A stretch of DNA of 64,000 nucleotides from JAUXFS01 sp963772635 (GTDB lineage Bacteria; Pseudomonadota; Alphaproteobacteria; Rhodospirillales; Defluviicoccaceae), in assembly GCA_963772635.1 (NCBI GenBank), contig CAVYYK010000013.1:1-64000 (forward strand), read 5' to 3'. The position numbers were made by a program, and so were the translations under genes. Below the pieces are notes generated by a model. That model did no database searches. It saw only the letters and a program-made list of their open reading frames with translations, and was not told the origin of the DNA. The stretch's first letter is position 1. Every line of letters begins with the position of its first letter. Shown in pieces: positions 28,391 through 37,800 of the stretch.

Positions 28391-28942
28391 ATGTCCCGCA
28401 TTCCAACCCCCGCGACGATCGACGCCGCTCCCGCCGCTTCCCGGCCACTGCTTGAAGCCGTCAAGAAGCAACTCGGCGTGGTACCGAACATGTTCCGCCT
28501 CATCGCCAACAGCCCGGCCGCCCTTGAGGGCTATCTCGGCCTTTCCGGCGCCTTGAACAAGGGAAGCCTGCCGGCGCCGACGCGCGAGCGGATCGCGCTC
28601 GCCGTCGCCGAGATCAACGGCTGCAGCTATTGCCTGTCCGCACACACCTATCTCGGTAAGAACGTCGCCAAGCTTGACGATGTCGAGATCACCGCCAACC
28701 GCAGCGGCGCCTCCATGGATCCCAAAGCCGACGCCGCCGTTCGCTTCGCCGCCAAGGTCGCGCGCGAGCGTGGCCATGTGGGCGAGGATGACGTGCGTGC
28801 GGTCAAGCTTGCCGGCTACGACGACGCTCAGATAATCGAGATGGTGCTGCACGTGGCCTTGAACACCTGGACCAACTACATCAACGAAGTCGCCAAGACC
28901 GACATCGACTTCCCCGTCGTCACCGCCCGCAAGGCCGCTTGA
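28391..28942 (+). CDS. Carboxymuconolactone decarboxylase/AhpD-like alkylhydroperoxidase
   Basis: A 183-residue, all-helical protein with the AhpD core: the redox motif C-x-x-C followed by His in NGCSYCLSAHTYLG, which reduces peroxides in characterised relatives. An N-terminal half (PNMFRLIANSPAALEGYLGL) matches the uncharacterised peroxidase-related subfamily. It is the first gene of the LysR-linked operon, after GGAGAAG. A peroxide or reactive-electrophile role is inferred. Confidence 0.92.
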   Translation: MSRIPTPATIDAAPAASRPLLEAVKKQLGVVPNMFRLIANSPAALEGYLGLSGALNKGSLPAPTRERIALAVAEINGCSYCLSAHTYLGKNVAKLDDVEITANRSGASMDPKADAAVRFAAKVARERGHVGEDDVRAVKLAGYDDAQIIEMVLHVALNTWTNYINEVAKTDIDFPVVTARKAA

Positions 28943-29032
28943 CGATCACACGGAGAACGCACTCCGCCGGCTTCGCACGTCGCGTCGCCGGCGGTCGCGG
29001 GGCCACAAATGCCAATTTGGGAGCATCACGCA

Positions 29033-29497
29033 ATGACCCGTCCGCCGCTTCCGCCCTTCACCACCGAAACTGCCGCTCAAAAGGTGCGGTTGGCCGAGGA
29101 CGCCTGGAACAGCCGTGATCCGGCTCGTGTCGCGCTCGCCTACACGACAGACAGCCGTTGGCGCAACCGCGCCGAGTTCCTGCAGGGCCGTGACGCTATC
29201 GAAGCGTTCCTCGGGCGCAAGTGGCAACGCGAACTCGACTATCGCCTCATCAAGGAGATCTGGGCCTTTCGCGAAAACCGCATTGCCGTGCGCTTCGCCT
29301 ACGAGTGGCATGACGACAGCGGGAACTGGTTCCGCAGCTATGGCAACGAAAACTGGGAGTTCGACGAGCAGGGTCTGATGGACGTGCGCATCGCCAGCAT
29401 CAACGATGCCCCAATCGCGGAGAGTGATCGCAAGTTCCATTGGCCGCTCGGTCGCCGCCCTGACGATTATCCCTCCTTGAGCGATCTCGGCCTCTGA
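29033..29497 (+). CDS. DUF1348 / NTF2-like protein
   Basis: A 154-residue cone-fold (SnoaL/NTF2-like) protein of the DUF1348 type; the tract YTTDSRWRNRAEFLQGRDAI and the aromatic strand RFAYEWHDDSGNWFRSYG are typical. ATG 29033 (MTRPPLPPF) follows GGGAG; ATG 29009 is in frame but less likely. There is no catalytic assignment. It is co-directional with its neighbours in the LysR-linked cluster. Confidence 0.88.
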   Translation: MTRPPLPPFTTETAAQKVRLAEDAWNSRDPARVALAYTTDSRWRNRAEFLQGRDAIEAFLGRKWQRELDYRLIKEIWAFRENRIAVRFAYEWHDDSGNWFRSYGNENWEFDEQGLMDVRIASINDAPIAESDRKFHWPLGRRPDDYPSLSDLGL

Positions 29498-29507
29498 GGG
29501 AGCAATC

Positions 29508-29672
29508 ATGGCCAACGTCAAAGCCCATTCCAGTGACTTTGCCTTCACGCCGTCCGTCTCGGTGGTGCAGACCCGCAAGGGCTCCCGCCCAACGGCGAAA
29601 ACTTCCATGGTGTGCAGGGAGGGTCATGCTTTCCTTCTCCCGCCGGAGGGGACGATTGCCGAAATGAACTAG
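29508..29672 (+). pseudogene. Remnant of a pyridoxamine-phosphate-oxidase-family gene
   Basis: A 54-codon frame begins with ATG 29508 behind GAGGGAG. Its first 27 residues (HSSDFAFTPSVSVVQTRKGSR) look like the N-terminus of PPOX-fold flavoproteins often seen next to VOC and CMD genes. The rest, after a divergence near residue 28, has no resemblance to that family and ends in a stop at 29672. The full gene would be about 200 codons, so the bulk is missing before the next gene at 29765. Confidence 0.5.
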
Positions 29673-29764
29673 CCTTCCGCTTCCGAGCACATTGTTTTTC
29701 TCGCGATGTTTCCGCGCTGGCACACCTGCGGAACTCGCCAAACCACCCGAACAGGACACCTGCC

Positions 29765-30175
29765 ATGACCGAAACAGCCATCACCCACGGTCTTCATCAT
29801 CTGGGTCTGACCGTTCCCGATCTCGCCGCGACCAAGGCCTTCTTCGTCGACACGCTGGGCTTTCGCCAGGTCGGCGAGAAACCGGACTATCCCGCCGTGT
29901 TCCTGAGCGACGGGACCACCATGATCACCCTGTGGCAGGCGGCCGCTCCGGCCTCGGCGACGCCCTTCGATCGCAAGGCCAACATCGGACTCCATCACTT
30001 CGCGATGCGTGTCGACAACGCCGCGGCGCTCGACGCGCTGCACACCAAACTGAAAGCTACGGCCGGGGTCGATATCGAGTTTGCACCCGAACCGCTCGGT
30101 GGCGGGCCGACCCGGCACATGATGTGTTACATCCCGGGCGGCATTCGCATGGAGTTCATCGCGACGGCCTCTTGA
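29765..30175 (+). CDS. VOC family (glyoxalase/dioxygenase-like) protein
   Basis: A 136-residue protein with two beta-alpha-beta-beta-beta modules. Metal-ligand candidates are the His in LHHLGLTVPDL, the His in IGLHHFAMRVD and the Glu in RMEFIATAS. This matches glyoxalase/bleomycin-resistance/extradiol dioxygenase proteins. The substrate cannot be told. ATG 29765 is clear, and it lies in the LysR-linked cluster. Confidence 0.92.
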   Translation: MTETAITHGLHHLGLTVPDLAATKAFFVDTLGFRQVGEKPDYPAVFLSDGTTMITLWQAAAPASATPFDRKANIGLHHFAMRVDNAAALDALHTKLKATAGVDIEFAPEPLGGGPTRHMMCYIPGGIRMEFIATAS

Positions 30176-30207
30176 GGCGATCCAGCGACAGAGGGCAGGA
30201 GGCGACA

Positions 30208-32313
30208 ATGACCGACGGCGGTTGGAAGCTCGAGGCCTCTCCGTTTCACCGCGGCGAGCAGGCGGTTCAAGCACGTCTCGGCGTGCGAGATAAGCTGGAG
30301 GGCTTCGGCCGACGCGTCATCCGCGACCATATGCCCGAGCAGCACCGAGAATTCTTCGGCATGCTGCCTTTCCTTATCGTCGGAACCGCCGACGCTGAGG
30401 GGCGGCCGTGGGCCTCGATTCTCACCGCTCCCCAGGGACTCATTTCCAGCCCCGATCCTCGGCACCTCCGGATCGCCGCCCGGCCGCTTGTCGGGGATCC
30501 GCTGCAGGCAACGCTGAAGGCGGGGGCCGATATCGGCGTTCTCGGGATTCAGTTGGAGAACCGACGGCGCAATCGCCTGACCGGTACGGTTTCCGCCGTC
30601 AGCACCGACGGCTTCGAGATCGCCGTTCGTCAGTCCTTCGGCAACTGCCCGCAGTACATCCAGACGCGCGCCGTCAGTTTCGACCCCGACCACGACATCG
30701 AGCGCGTGCGGCCGCCGCAGCGAAGCGCCAAGCTCGACGATGCGGCACGACAGCTTATCGAGCGCTCCGATACCCTGTTCATCGCCACCGCCTACTCCGA
30801 TGGCAGCGACGAGCCGTCGACCGGCGCGGATGTCTCTCACCGCGGCGGCATGCCGGGTTTTGTTCGCATCGAGGATGATCGGACACTGACCTTCCCCGAC
30901 TACTCCGGCAATCTCCACTTCAACACGATCGGCAACATCCTGCTCAATCCCAAGGCGGGGCTTTTGTTCCTCGACTTCGAGACGGGCGATGTCCTTTATG
31001 TGACGGCAAGCGCGGAAGTCGTCTGGGAGGGAGAGGACGTGCGGGCTTTTGCCGGCGCCGAGAGGCTGCTTCGCTTTCGTGTCGAGGAAGCGATCCGCGT
31101 CGAGAACAGCCTGCCGCTGCGCTTTGCCTTCGGCGAATACTCGCCGTTCCTCGAAGCGACTGGCAGCTGGAGCCAGGCCCTCGAGACGATCGCTGCCAGC
31201 CACGAACGGGATGCCGACATCGCGTACGAGGTGTTCAAGGTCGAAAAGGAAAGCGAGACGATCTCGTCCTTCTATCTACGCCGCGCCGATGGTAAGGCGC
31301 TTGCCACCTACGAGGCGGGCCAGTTTCTGCCGATCCGTCTCGCCATTCCGGAATTACCTGAGCCCGCTCGCCGCAATTACACGGTCTCGGACGGCCCCAA
31401 CCGCGAGTATTACCGGATCTCCGTCAAGCGCGAGAAAGGCGGTCTCGTCTCCACCTTCCTTCATGATCTTCATGACCACGCCACACCCGGCTTTCGCCTG
31501 GAGGCGATGGCGCCGCGCGGCAAGTTCGTCCTCGATGCGGCGAGCGAGCGACCGATTGTCCTGATCTCGGGCGGCGTCGGGATTACGCCGATGATCGCGA
31601 TGTCCAACCACCTGATCAACGAGGGACGGCGGACCCGCAATTTCCGGCGGACCTTCTTCATCCACGGCACGACGAACGGTCGGACGCTCGCCTTCGGCCC
31701 TCATTTGAGGTCGCTGGCGCGGGTGCATGAGTCCCTCACCGTGCACATCCGGTTCAGCCGGCCGGAGGCCGAGGACCGGCTCGGCGAAAGTCACGACAGC
31801 GTCGGCCGCGTCGATCTGGGGCTGCTCAAAGCCGTACTGCCGTTCGACGACTACGAGTTTTACCTGTGCGGGCCGGCCGGCTTCATGCAGTCCCTCTACG
31901 ACGGGCTGATCGGTCTTGGTGTTCGCGAGGAACGCATCCATTACGAGTCCTTCGGCCCGGCGACCGTGCTGAAGCATGACCAAAGACAAACGGCGGTGCC
32001 ACCGCCGGGAGCGATCGCCGCAGGTCCCGTGACCGTTCGCTTTGCCGCCGCGAACGTTGAGGCGGAGTGGTCACCGGACAAAGGCACGCTGCTGGAACTG
32101 GCCGAAGCGGCTGGCCTTACTCCAAACTTCGGGTGCCGGTCTGGCATCTGTGGCACGTGTGCGACTCGCATCACCTGTGGTGCCGTTGATTACGTCGAAG
32201 AGCCGGTCGGACCGCGCGGCGATGGCGAGGTGCTGATCTGCTGCACGACGCCACGATCGACCTCGGGCGCCGAAACCTGCGGGGCGACCCGCGGCGTCGT
32301 ACTCGACCTTTGA
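30208..32313 (+). CDS. Flavoprotein fusion: PPOX-like barrel, ferredoxin reductase and 2Fe-2S ferredoxin
   Basis: A 701-residue fusion protein. Residues 1 to about 340 form PPOX-type split barrels (FGMLPFLIVGTADAEGRPWAS, FNTIGNILLNPKAGLLFLD). About 345-590 is a ferredoxin-NADP reductase module (RRNYTVSDGPN for FAD, LISGGVGITPMIAMSN and YLCGPAGFM for the pyridine nucleotide). The C-terminus is a plant-type ferredoxin with ligands in CRSGICGTC and a later CC. ATG 30208 follows AGGAGG. It would pass electrons from NAD(P)H through flavin and 2Fe-2S, perhaps for a reductive or oxygenase step. It ends the LysR-linked cluster. Confidence 0.9.
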   Translation: MTDGGWKLEASPFHRGEQAVQARLGVRDKLEGFGRRVIRDHMPEQHREFFGMLPFLIVGTADAEGRPWASILTAPQGLISSPDPRHLRIAARPLVGDPLQATLKAGADIGVLGIQLENRRRNRLTGTVSAVSTDGFEIAVRQSFGNCPQYIQTRAVSFDPDHDIERVRPPQRSAKLDDAARQLIERSDTLFIATAYSDGSDEPSTGADVSHRGGMPGFVRIEDDRTLTFPDYSGNLHFNTIGNILLNPKAGLLFLDFETGDVLYVTASAEVVWEGEDVRAFAGAERLLRFRVEEAIRVENSLPLRFAFGEYSPFLEATGSWSQALETIAASHERDADIAYEVFKVEKESETISSFYLRRADGKALATYEAGQFLPIRLAIPELPEPARRNYTVSDGPNREYYRISVKREKGGLVSTFLHDLHDHATPGFRLEAMAPRGKFVLDAASERPIVLISGGVGITPMIAMSNHLINEGRRTRNFRRTFFIHGTTNGRTLAFGPHLRSLARVHESLTVHIRFSRPEAEDRLGESHDSVGRVDLGLLKAVLPFDDYEFYLCGPAGFMQSLYDGLIGLGVREERIHYESFGPATVLKHDQRQTAVPPPGAIAAGPVTVRFAAANVEAEWSPDKGTLLELAEAAGLTPNFGCRSGICGTCATRITCGAVDYVEEPVGPRGDGEVLICCTTPRSTSGAETCGATRGVVLDL

Positions 32314-32586
32314 CGCGGAGTTCCGTCCCGACTGGCCGCGCCCGGAACAGAATTGCCAATGGTGTTCCGCGTGCCCCGCGAAGCGCGATCCCTGATATCA
32401 AACGCGATCGTCCTCGAGCCTATCGTTGTATGGCCCGTTGTCGATCGGTGTTAACGAAGGCGTGGGACCTGCTCGGTCCGAGGATCGGAAGTCGCCAAGG
32501 CACCTTCCCGCTCTAGCCATCCGGTCACTTTTCGTTCAGAATGAACGGACTGCAGAGCATCGGTTAAACGACGACGGGATCGGACC

Positions 32587-32712
32587 ATGAAAGCCATGTG
32601 GATGGCGTTCGCCGCGATCATCATCATCGCCGCCGGGGCGGGGGTGGTGCTGAACAACGTGGAATTCAGCAGCGCCGACCGATATTCGACGCCGAACGTC
32701 CGGGTGGATTAG
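32587..32712 (+). CDS. Small 41-residue single-pass membrane protein
   Basis: ATG 32587 opens a frame of 41 residues: MKAMWMAFAAIIIIAAGAGV makes one membrane helix, followed by a short polar tail (SSADRYSTPNVRVD). It is convergent with the formate dehydrogenase gamma gene, the stop codons 9 bases apart. Similar tiny membrane proteins occur in alphaproteobacteria, but I cannot name one with certainty. Confidence 0.5.
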   Translation: MKAMWMAFAAIIIIAAGAGVVLNNVEFSSADRYSTPNVRVD

Positions 32713-32721
32713 ACCCGCGGC

Positions 32722-33832
32722 CTACTCCGCCGGGGCGGTTTGTTCCTGGGCGGGGGGCTGGTCGGCGGGGGGTTGCTTGTATTGGATCTTGCCCTTGCGG
32801 CGGAGTTTTTCCAGCCAGGCGCTGTGGTGCTCCTTGGCCCAGTTCTCGTCGACGTAGCCGTCGGTCATGGTGTGGATGGCGTCGTCCATGCCGACCGAGC
32901 CGATGTAGATGTGGGCGATCATCATCATGCACAGGATCTGCGACACGGTGGCGTGGATGGCGTGGATCCATTGCTGGGTCTGCAGATCGAACAGAACGAA
33001 CGGGAACAGGAGGTTGAGCCCGGTGAACGACAGCACGCCGCCGCCGATGATCACCGCCCAGAACACCGTCTTCTGGCCGAAGTTGAACTTGTCGGAGGCG
33101 GGATGCTCGGTCGGGAACAGCAGGCCGCCGCCCTTCTTGATCCATCCCCAGTCGTACTTGTCCCAGATGTTCTGGCGCACCCACAGCACGAACACCAGCA
33201 GCAGCCCGGTCATGAACGCGAAGGCGACGTAATTGTGGATGTATTTGCCGATCTCGGTGAGGGTGGCGTAGGTCTCGCTGCCCTGCATCGTCCCGGGCGC
33301 GGTTTCGCCCGTGAGCATGTTGAAGAACCTGACGACGTAGCGGCCGTACAGCAAGTTGACGCCGGTGACCGCGAGGATGATGAACGAGCCGGCGGTCAGC
33401 CAGTGGGCGAACCGTTCGATGGTTTTGAAACGAAGGATCCGGCGGCCCGACTTGCCGTGCTGGATCTTGATCTTGCCGCGGATCATGTAGAAGCCGAAGA
33501 CGACGAAGAACATTACCCAGAAGGCGATCCCGCCCACCCATGCGATCGGGCCGTTGCGCCAGGCGCGCCAGTTGTCGCCCTCGGACTGAACCAGAACCGC
33601 CGCCTTGCTGTCGGGTATCGAGACCGATCCGGTGACGCCCTTGCGCACCTGCCGCCAGAACTCGGCGTCGTTGGTGGTTCCGAGGGCGCTTCCGGGGACG
33701 GCGCCATCGGTCTGGGCGACCGCCGGGGCTTCGAGGCGCGGTGACAGGGTGAGACCGGCCGCACCGGCATAAAGCACCGCAAGATACGACTCCGATCGCG
33801 ACGGCGAGACGGCGTATGGTCAACCCGTTCAT
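32722..33832 (-). CDS. Formate dehydrogenase gamma subunit (cytochrome b), frame break in the signal peptide
   Basis: The main frame (32722-33777) encodes a four-helix di-heme cytochrome b of the FDH-N type: FKTIERFAHWLTAGSFIILAVTG, IHNYVAFAFMTGLLLVFVLW, and HAIHATVSQILCMMMIAHIYIG with heme His. It anchors the enzyme and passes electrons to quinone. The natural start is ATG 33832 (AAGGAG upstream), giving MNGLTIRRLAVAIGVV. A +1 change near 33783-33787 separates this from LAVLYAGAAGLTL; joining the two restores a perfect signal peptide. The GTG at 33777 has no ribosome site. A sequencing error is as likely as a mutation. Confidence 0.9.
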
Positions 33833-33861
33833 GGTCTCGGCTCCTTGCCTTTGCTGGGGCC

Positions 33862-34182
33862 CTATTGGCTCTGACGGCCGGCGCGCTGGCGCAGGGCACC
33901 CGCATCCACGCCGCTCGTATCCGGTGGCCGAACGCTCGACGACGGCGCCCGGGCACCGGTCCGTCCACCGCCGCCGTTGACGGTGGCGAGGCCGGCCTGG
34001 TAGCCGGCACGGTCGCGCAGTTTGTCGAGGGTTTGCTCGTTCAGCGGGGTGTGCGGTTTGCCAAGATAGACGCCCTTCTTGTAGTTGAGCGGGCGCCCCT
34101 GATCCCGGCCGTCGCAGGCACCGACGAGGAGGACACCGCCGATGACGGCGCCGATAACCGACAGGATTCTCGTACGCTTCAT
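33862..34182 (-). CDS. Small lipoprotein in the formate dehydrogenase operon
   Basis: A 106-residue protein with a lipoprotein signal (ILSVIGAVIGGVLLVGAC, lipobox VGAC). The mature part begins DGRDQGRPLNYKKGVYLGKPHTPL and ends in a low-complexity tail. Homologous short lipoproteins accompany fdh operons in other alphaproteobacteria, as far as I recall, but no function is known. It lies between the beta and gamma subunit genes on the same strand. Confidence 0.75.
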   Translation of the reverse strand: MKRTRILSVIGAVIGGVLLVGACDGRDQGRPLNYKKGVYLGKPHTPLNEQTLDKLRDRAGYQAGLATVNGGGGRTGARAPSSSVRPPDTSGVDAGALRQRAGRQSQ

Positions 34183-34285
34183 CGCCTTCTTCCTGTAACG
34201 CCGCTCCCGATCGACGGCACAGGTTCGGCGGCGCCGCGCATTCCGGCGGCGCCGCCGTTCCCCGTTCCCCTGATCCGCGCTCCGA

Positions 34286-34885
34286 TCAGGCGCCGCCGGA
34301 CTTGGTGCTGTAGGCGGTGCCCCAGCCCCAGGCGCCGGCACCGAAGCCGCGGGCGACGACCCGCTCGCGGTAGATCTGCGACACCATGTCGCCGTCACCG
34401 GCAAGCAGCGCCTTGGTCGAGCACATCTCCGCGCACAGCGGAAGCTTGCCCTCGGCGAGACGGTTGCGGCCGTACTTCTGATATTCGGCGGCGGAGCCGC
34501 TCTCCTCCGGACCGCCGGCGCAGAAGGTGCACTTGTCCATCTTGCCGCGGCTGCCGAAGTTGCCCGCCTGCGGGTACTGCGGCGCGCCGAACGGGCACGC
34601 GTAGAAGCAGTAGCCGCAACCGATGCACAGGTCCTTGGAATGCAGGACGACGCCTTCCTCGGTGTCGTAGATGCAATCCACCGGACACACCGCGATACAT
34701 GGCGCGTCCGAACAGTGCATGCAGGCGACCGAGATCGACCGCTCGCCCGGCTTACCGTCGTTGAGGGTCACCACCCGGCGCCGGTTGATGCCCCACGGGA
34801 CTCCGTTTTCGTTTTTACATGCCGTGACGCAGGCATTGCACTCGATGCAACGGTCGGCGTCGCACATGAACTTCATTCTTGCCAT
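34286..34885 (-). CDS. Formate dehydrogenase beta subunit (four-cluster ferredoxin)
   Basis: A 199-residue protein with four 4Fe-4S motifs in the order seen in FDH beta subunits: CIECNACVTACKNE, CMHCSDAPCIAVCP, CIGCGYCFYACP, and a looser set (CTFC...CAEMC). It forms the electron wire between the Mo/W site and the heme b subunit. It has no C-terminal membrane helix, unlike E. coli FdnH, so the anchor is the gamma subunit alone. It follows the alpha gene by 11 bases. Confidence 0.95.
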   Translation of the reverse strand: MARMKFMCDADRCIECNACVTACKNENGVPWGINRRRVVTLNDGKPGERSISVACMHCSDAPCIAVCPVDCIYDTEEGVVLHSKDLCIGCGYCFYACPFGAPQYPQAGNFGSRGKMDKCTFCAGGPEESGSAAEYQKYGRNRLAEGKLPLCAEMCSTKALLAGDGDMVSQIYRERVVARGFGAGAWGWGTAYSTKSGGA

Positions 34886-34896
34886 GATTCAACTCC

Positions 34897-37773
34897 TCAC
34901 GCGGCTTCGATGCGGCAGAGCGTGACTTTGCTTTCCTGCATCTGGGTCACCGAGTCGTAACCGTAGGTGCCGCAGACGTTGGAAGCCTCGCCGAGCACAT
35001 AGGGGTCGGCGCCTTGCGGATACTTGCTCCGCAGGTCCTTGCCTTCCCAATGTCCATCGAAGTGGAAGGGCATGAACACGACGCCGGGCGCCACCCGCTC
35101 GGTGACCAGCGCCTTGACCAGGACCTTGCCGCCTTCAGGACCGTGGAGCCACATCATCGCCCCGTCCCTGATGCCGACGTCGTTGGCCTCCCGCGGATTG
35201 ACCTCGCAGAACATGTCCTGCTGCAATTCGGCGAGCCACGGGTTGGAACGGGTCTCGTCGCCGCCGCCCTCGTACTCCACCAGACGTCCCGAGGTCAGGA
35301 TGAGCGGGAATTCCTTGGTGTGGTCGTTCTTCTGGATCGACTCGTAGAGGGTCGGCAGACGATAGGCCTTGGTGTCCGCGTAGGTCGGATAGTCGGCGAC
35401 CAGATCCCGCCGCGAGGTGTAGAGCGGCTCGCGATGGATCGGAACCGGATCCGGGAACGTCCACACCACGGCGCGAGCCTTGGCGTTGCCGAACGGCGAG
35501 CAGCCATGCTTGATCGCGACCCGCTGGATGCCGCCCGACAGGTCGGTCTTCCAGTTGGTCTTCTCGCCGGCGACCGCGTCGATGGCCTTGCGCTCGTCGT
35601 CGCTGAGATCCCCATCCCAGCCGAGCTTCTGGAGCATCGCCATGGTGAACTCGGGATAGCCGTCCTGGATCTCCGAGCCCTCCGGGTACGAGTCGACGGC
35701 GAGCAGGTTCACGCCTTCCCGCTCCACCCCGAACCGGGCGCGGAAGCTGAGGCCGCCTTCGGCCACCGGCTTGGAGGTGTCGTAGAGGTTCGGCGTTCCC
35801 GGATGGCCCATCTCCGCCGTGCCCCAGCAGGGCCACGGCATGCCGTAGTACTCGCCGTCGCAGGGGCCGCCCTTGGCCTGCAGGGTGGTCTTGTCGAAGG
35901 TGGACTGGTTGGCCATGTGCTTGCGCATGCGCTCCGGCGACTGACCGGTGTAGCCGATCGTCCACATACCCTTGTTGAACTCGCGGGTGATGTCTTCGAC
36001 CAGCGGCTCGGATCCGTTGACCTGGATGTGCTTGAACATCTCTCCGTCGAAGCCGAACTTCTTGGCGAACAGGTACATGATCTCGTGGTCGGGTTTGCAC
36101 TCGAACACGGGATCGATGACCTTCTCGCGCCACTGCAGGGAACGGTTGGACGCGGTCACCGAGCCGTAGGTCTCGAACTGGGTCGCCGCCGGCAGCAGGT
36201 AGGTGCCGTCGGTGCGGTCGTTCATCACCGCGGAGAACGTCGGATAGGGATCGATCACGACCAGAAGGTCGAGTTTGTCCATCGCCTTCTTCATCTCGGG
36301 CAGACGGGTCTGCGAGTTGGGAGCGTGACCCCAGAACACCATCGCCCGCAGGTTGTCGGGCTGATCGATGTTCTCCTTGGCCTCGAGCACACCGTCGATC
36401 CACCGCGAAACCGGGATGCCTTTCAACTCCATCAGCTTCTGGTCGGCGAACTGGCCCTTCAGCCATTCGTAGTCCACGTCCCAGACGCGGGCCCAGTGTT
36501 TCCACGACCCGGTCGCAAGACCGTAGTACCCGGGCAGGGTGTGGGACAGGACCCCCATGTCGGTGGCGCCCTGGACGTTGTCGTGGCCGCGGAAGATGTT
36601 GGTGCCGCCGCCGGACACGCCCATGTTGCCCAACGCCAACTGGAGGATGCAGTAGGCCCGGGTGTTGTTGTTGCCGGTGGTGTGCTGGGTGCCGCCCATG
36701 CACCAGACCACGGTGCCGGGACGGTTGTTGGCCAGGGTGCGGGCGACGCGCTTGAGCTGGGAACCGGGGACGCCGGTGACCCGCTCGGTCTCCTCGGGGG
36801 TCCAATGCGCCACTTCGTCGCGGATCTGGTCCATCCCGTAGACGCGCGTGCGGATGAAATCCTTGTCCTCCCAGCCGTTGTCGAAGATGTGCCAGAGAAT
36901 GCCCCAGACCAGCGGAACGTCGGTGCCCGGCCGCAAGCGCACGTATTCGTCGGCGTGGGCGGCGGTGCGGGTGAACCGCGGGTCGCAGACGATCAGCGGC
37001 GCATTGTTCTCTTCCTTCGCCTTGAGGATGTGCAGCAACGCCACCGGATGTGCCTCGGCCGGGTTGGAGCCGATGAACAACATCGAGCGCGAGTTGTGGA
37101 TGTCGTTGTAGCTGTTGGTCATCGCGCCGTAGCCCCAGGTGTTGGCCACGCCGGCGACCGTCGTCGAATGACAGATGCGCGCCTGATGGTCTCCGTTGTT
37201 GGATCCCCAGAAGGCGTAGAACTTGCGGAACAGATAGGACTGCTCGTTGCTGTATTTCGCCGAGCCCAGCCAGTACACCGAATCGGGACCCGAGCTGGCA
37301 CGGATCTCCAGCATCTTGTCGCCGATCTCGTTGATCGCCTCGTCCCAGCCGATCTTCTTCCATTTGCCGTCGACCAGCTTCATCGGGTACTTGAGCCGGC
37401 GTTCGCCGTGGGCATGCTCGCGGACGGCGGCGCCCTTGCAGCAATGGCCGCCGAGGTTGAAGGGGCTGTCGAAGCCGGGTTCCTGTCCGACCCAGACGCC
37501 GTTGTCCACTTCGGCGACGACCGTGCAGCCCACCGAGCAGTGGGTGCAGACGCTCTTGACTTCGTTCAGCTTGCGGGCGCCGGTGGCCGCGGTCTGGGCC
37601 TCCGCTCTTTTCACCATTCCCATCGGCAGGGTGGACGCCAGCGCGGCGCCGCCTGCGGTCAATCCGGAACGTCTCAGAAAGGTGCGCCGATCGATAGCTC
37701 CGCCCAGGACGCCCGCCAGCGCCCTCGACATACGGGGGCCGTTCGCAACCCCGTTTTGCTTCTTGGTCAGCAT
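34897..37773 (-). CDS. Formate dehydrogenase alpha subunit (Mo/W-bisMGD)
   Basis: A 958-residue catalytic subunit that oxidises formate to CO2 in the periplasm. A Tat signal (RRTFLRRSG within the first 60 residues) is followed by a 4Fe-4S motif (CTHCSVGCTVV...CCKG) and the bis-MGD domains. The metal ligand is cysteine, not selenocysteine: ARICHSTTVAG aligns with the Sec region of FdnG, followed by the GAMTN motif. The gene order alpha-beta-lipoprotein-gamma follows the small Tat protein and a TorD chaperone. Confidence 0.96.
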   Translation of the reverse strand: MLTKKQNGVANGPRMSRALAGVLGGAIDRRTFLRRSGLTAGGAALASTLPMGMVKRAEAQTAATGARKLNEVKSVCTHCSVGCTVVAEVDNGVWVGQEPGFDSPFNLGGHCCKGAAVREHAHGERRLKYPMKLVDGKWKKIGWDEAINEIGDKMLEIRASSGPDSVYWLGSAKYSNEQSYLFRKFYAFWGSNNGDHQARICHSTTVAGVANTWGYGAMTNSYNDIHNSRSMLFIGSNPAEAHPVALLHILKAKEENNAPLIVCDPRFTRTAAHADEYVRLRPGTDVPLVWGILWHIFDNGWEDKDFIRTRVYGMDQIRDEVAHWTPEETERVTGVPGSQLKRVARTLANNRPGTVVWCMGGTQHTTGNNNTRAYCILQLALGNMGVSGGGTNIFRGHDNVQGATDMGVLSHTLPGYYGLATGSWKHWARVWDVDYEWLKGQFADQKLMELKGIPVSRWIDGVLEAKENIDQPDNLRAMVFWGHAPNSQTRLPEMKKAMDKLDLLVVIDPYPTFSAVMNDRTDGTYLLPAATQFETYGSVTASNRSLQWREKVIDPVFECKPDHEIMYLFAKKFGFDGEMFKHIQVNGSEPLVEDITREFNKGMWTIGYTGQSPERMRKHMANQSTFDKTTLQAKGGPCDGEYYGMPWPCWGTAEMGHPGTPNLYDTSKPVAEGGLSFRARFGVEREGVNLLAVDSYPEGSEIQDGYPEFTMAMLQKLGWDGDLSDDERKAIDAVAGEKTNWKTDLSGGIQRVAIKHGCSPFGNAKARAVVWTFPDPVPIHREPLYTSRRDLVADYPTYADTKAYRLPTLYESIQKNDHTKEFPLILTSGRLVEYEGGGDETRSNPWLAELQQDMFCEVNPREANDVGIRDGAMMWLHGPEGGKVLVKALVTERVAPGVVFMPFHFDGHWEGKDLRSKYPQGADPYVLGEASNVCGTYGYDSVTQMQESKVTLCRIEAA

Positions 37774-37800
37774 AAACGTTTCCTCTTGATCGTTGTTTTT

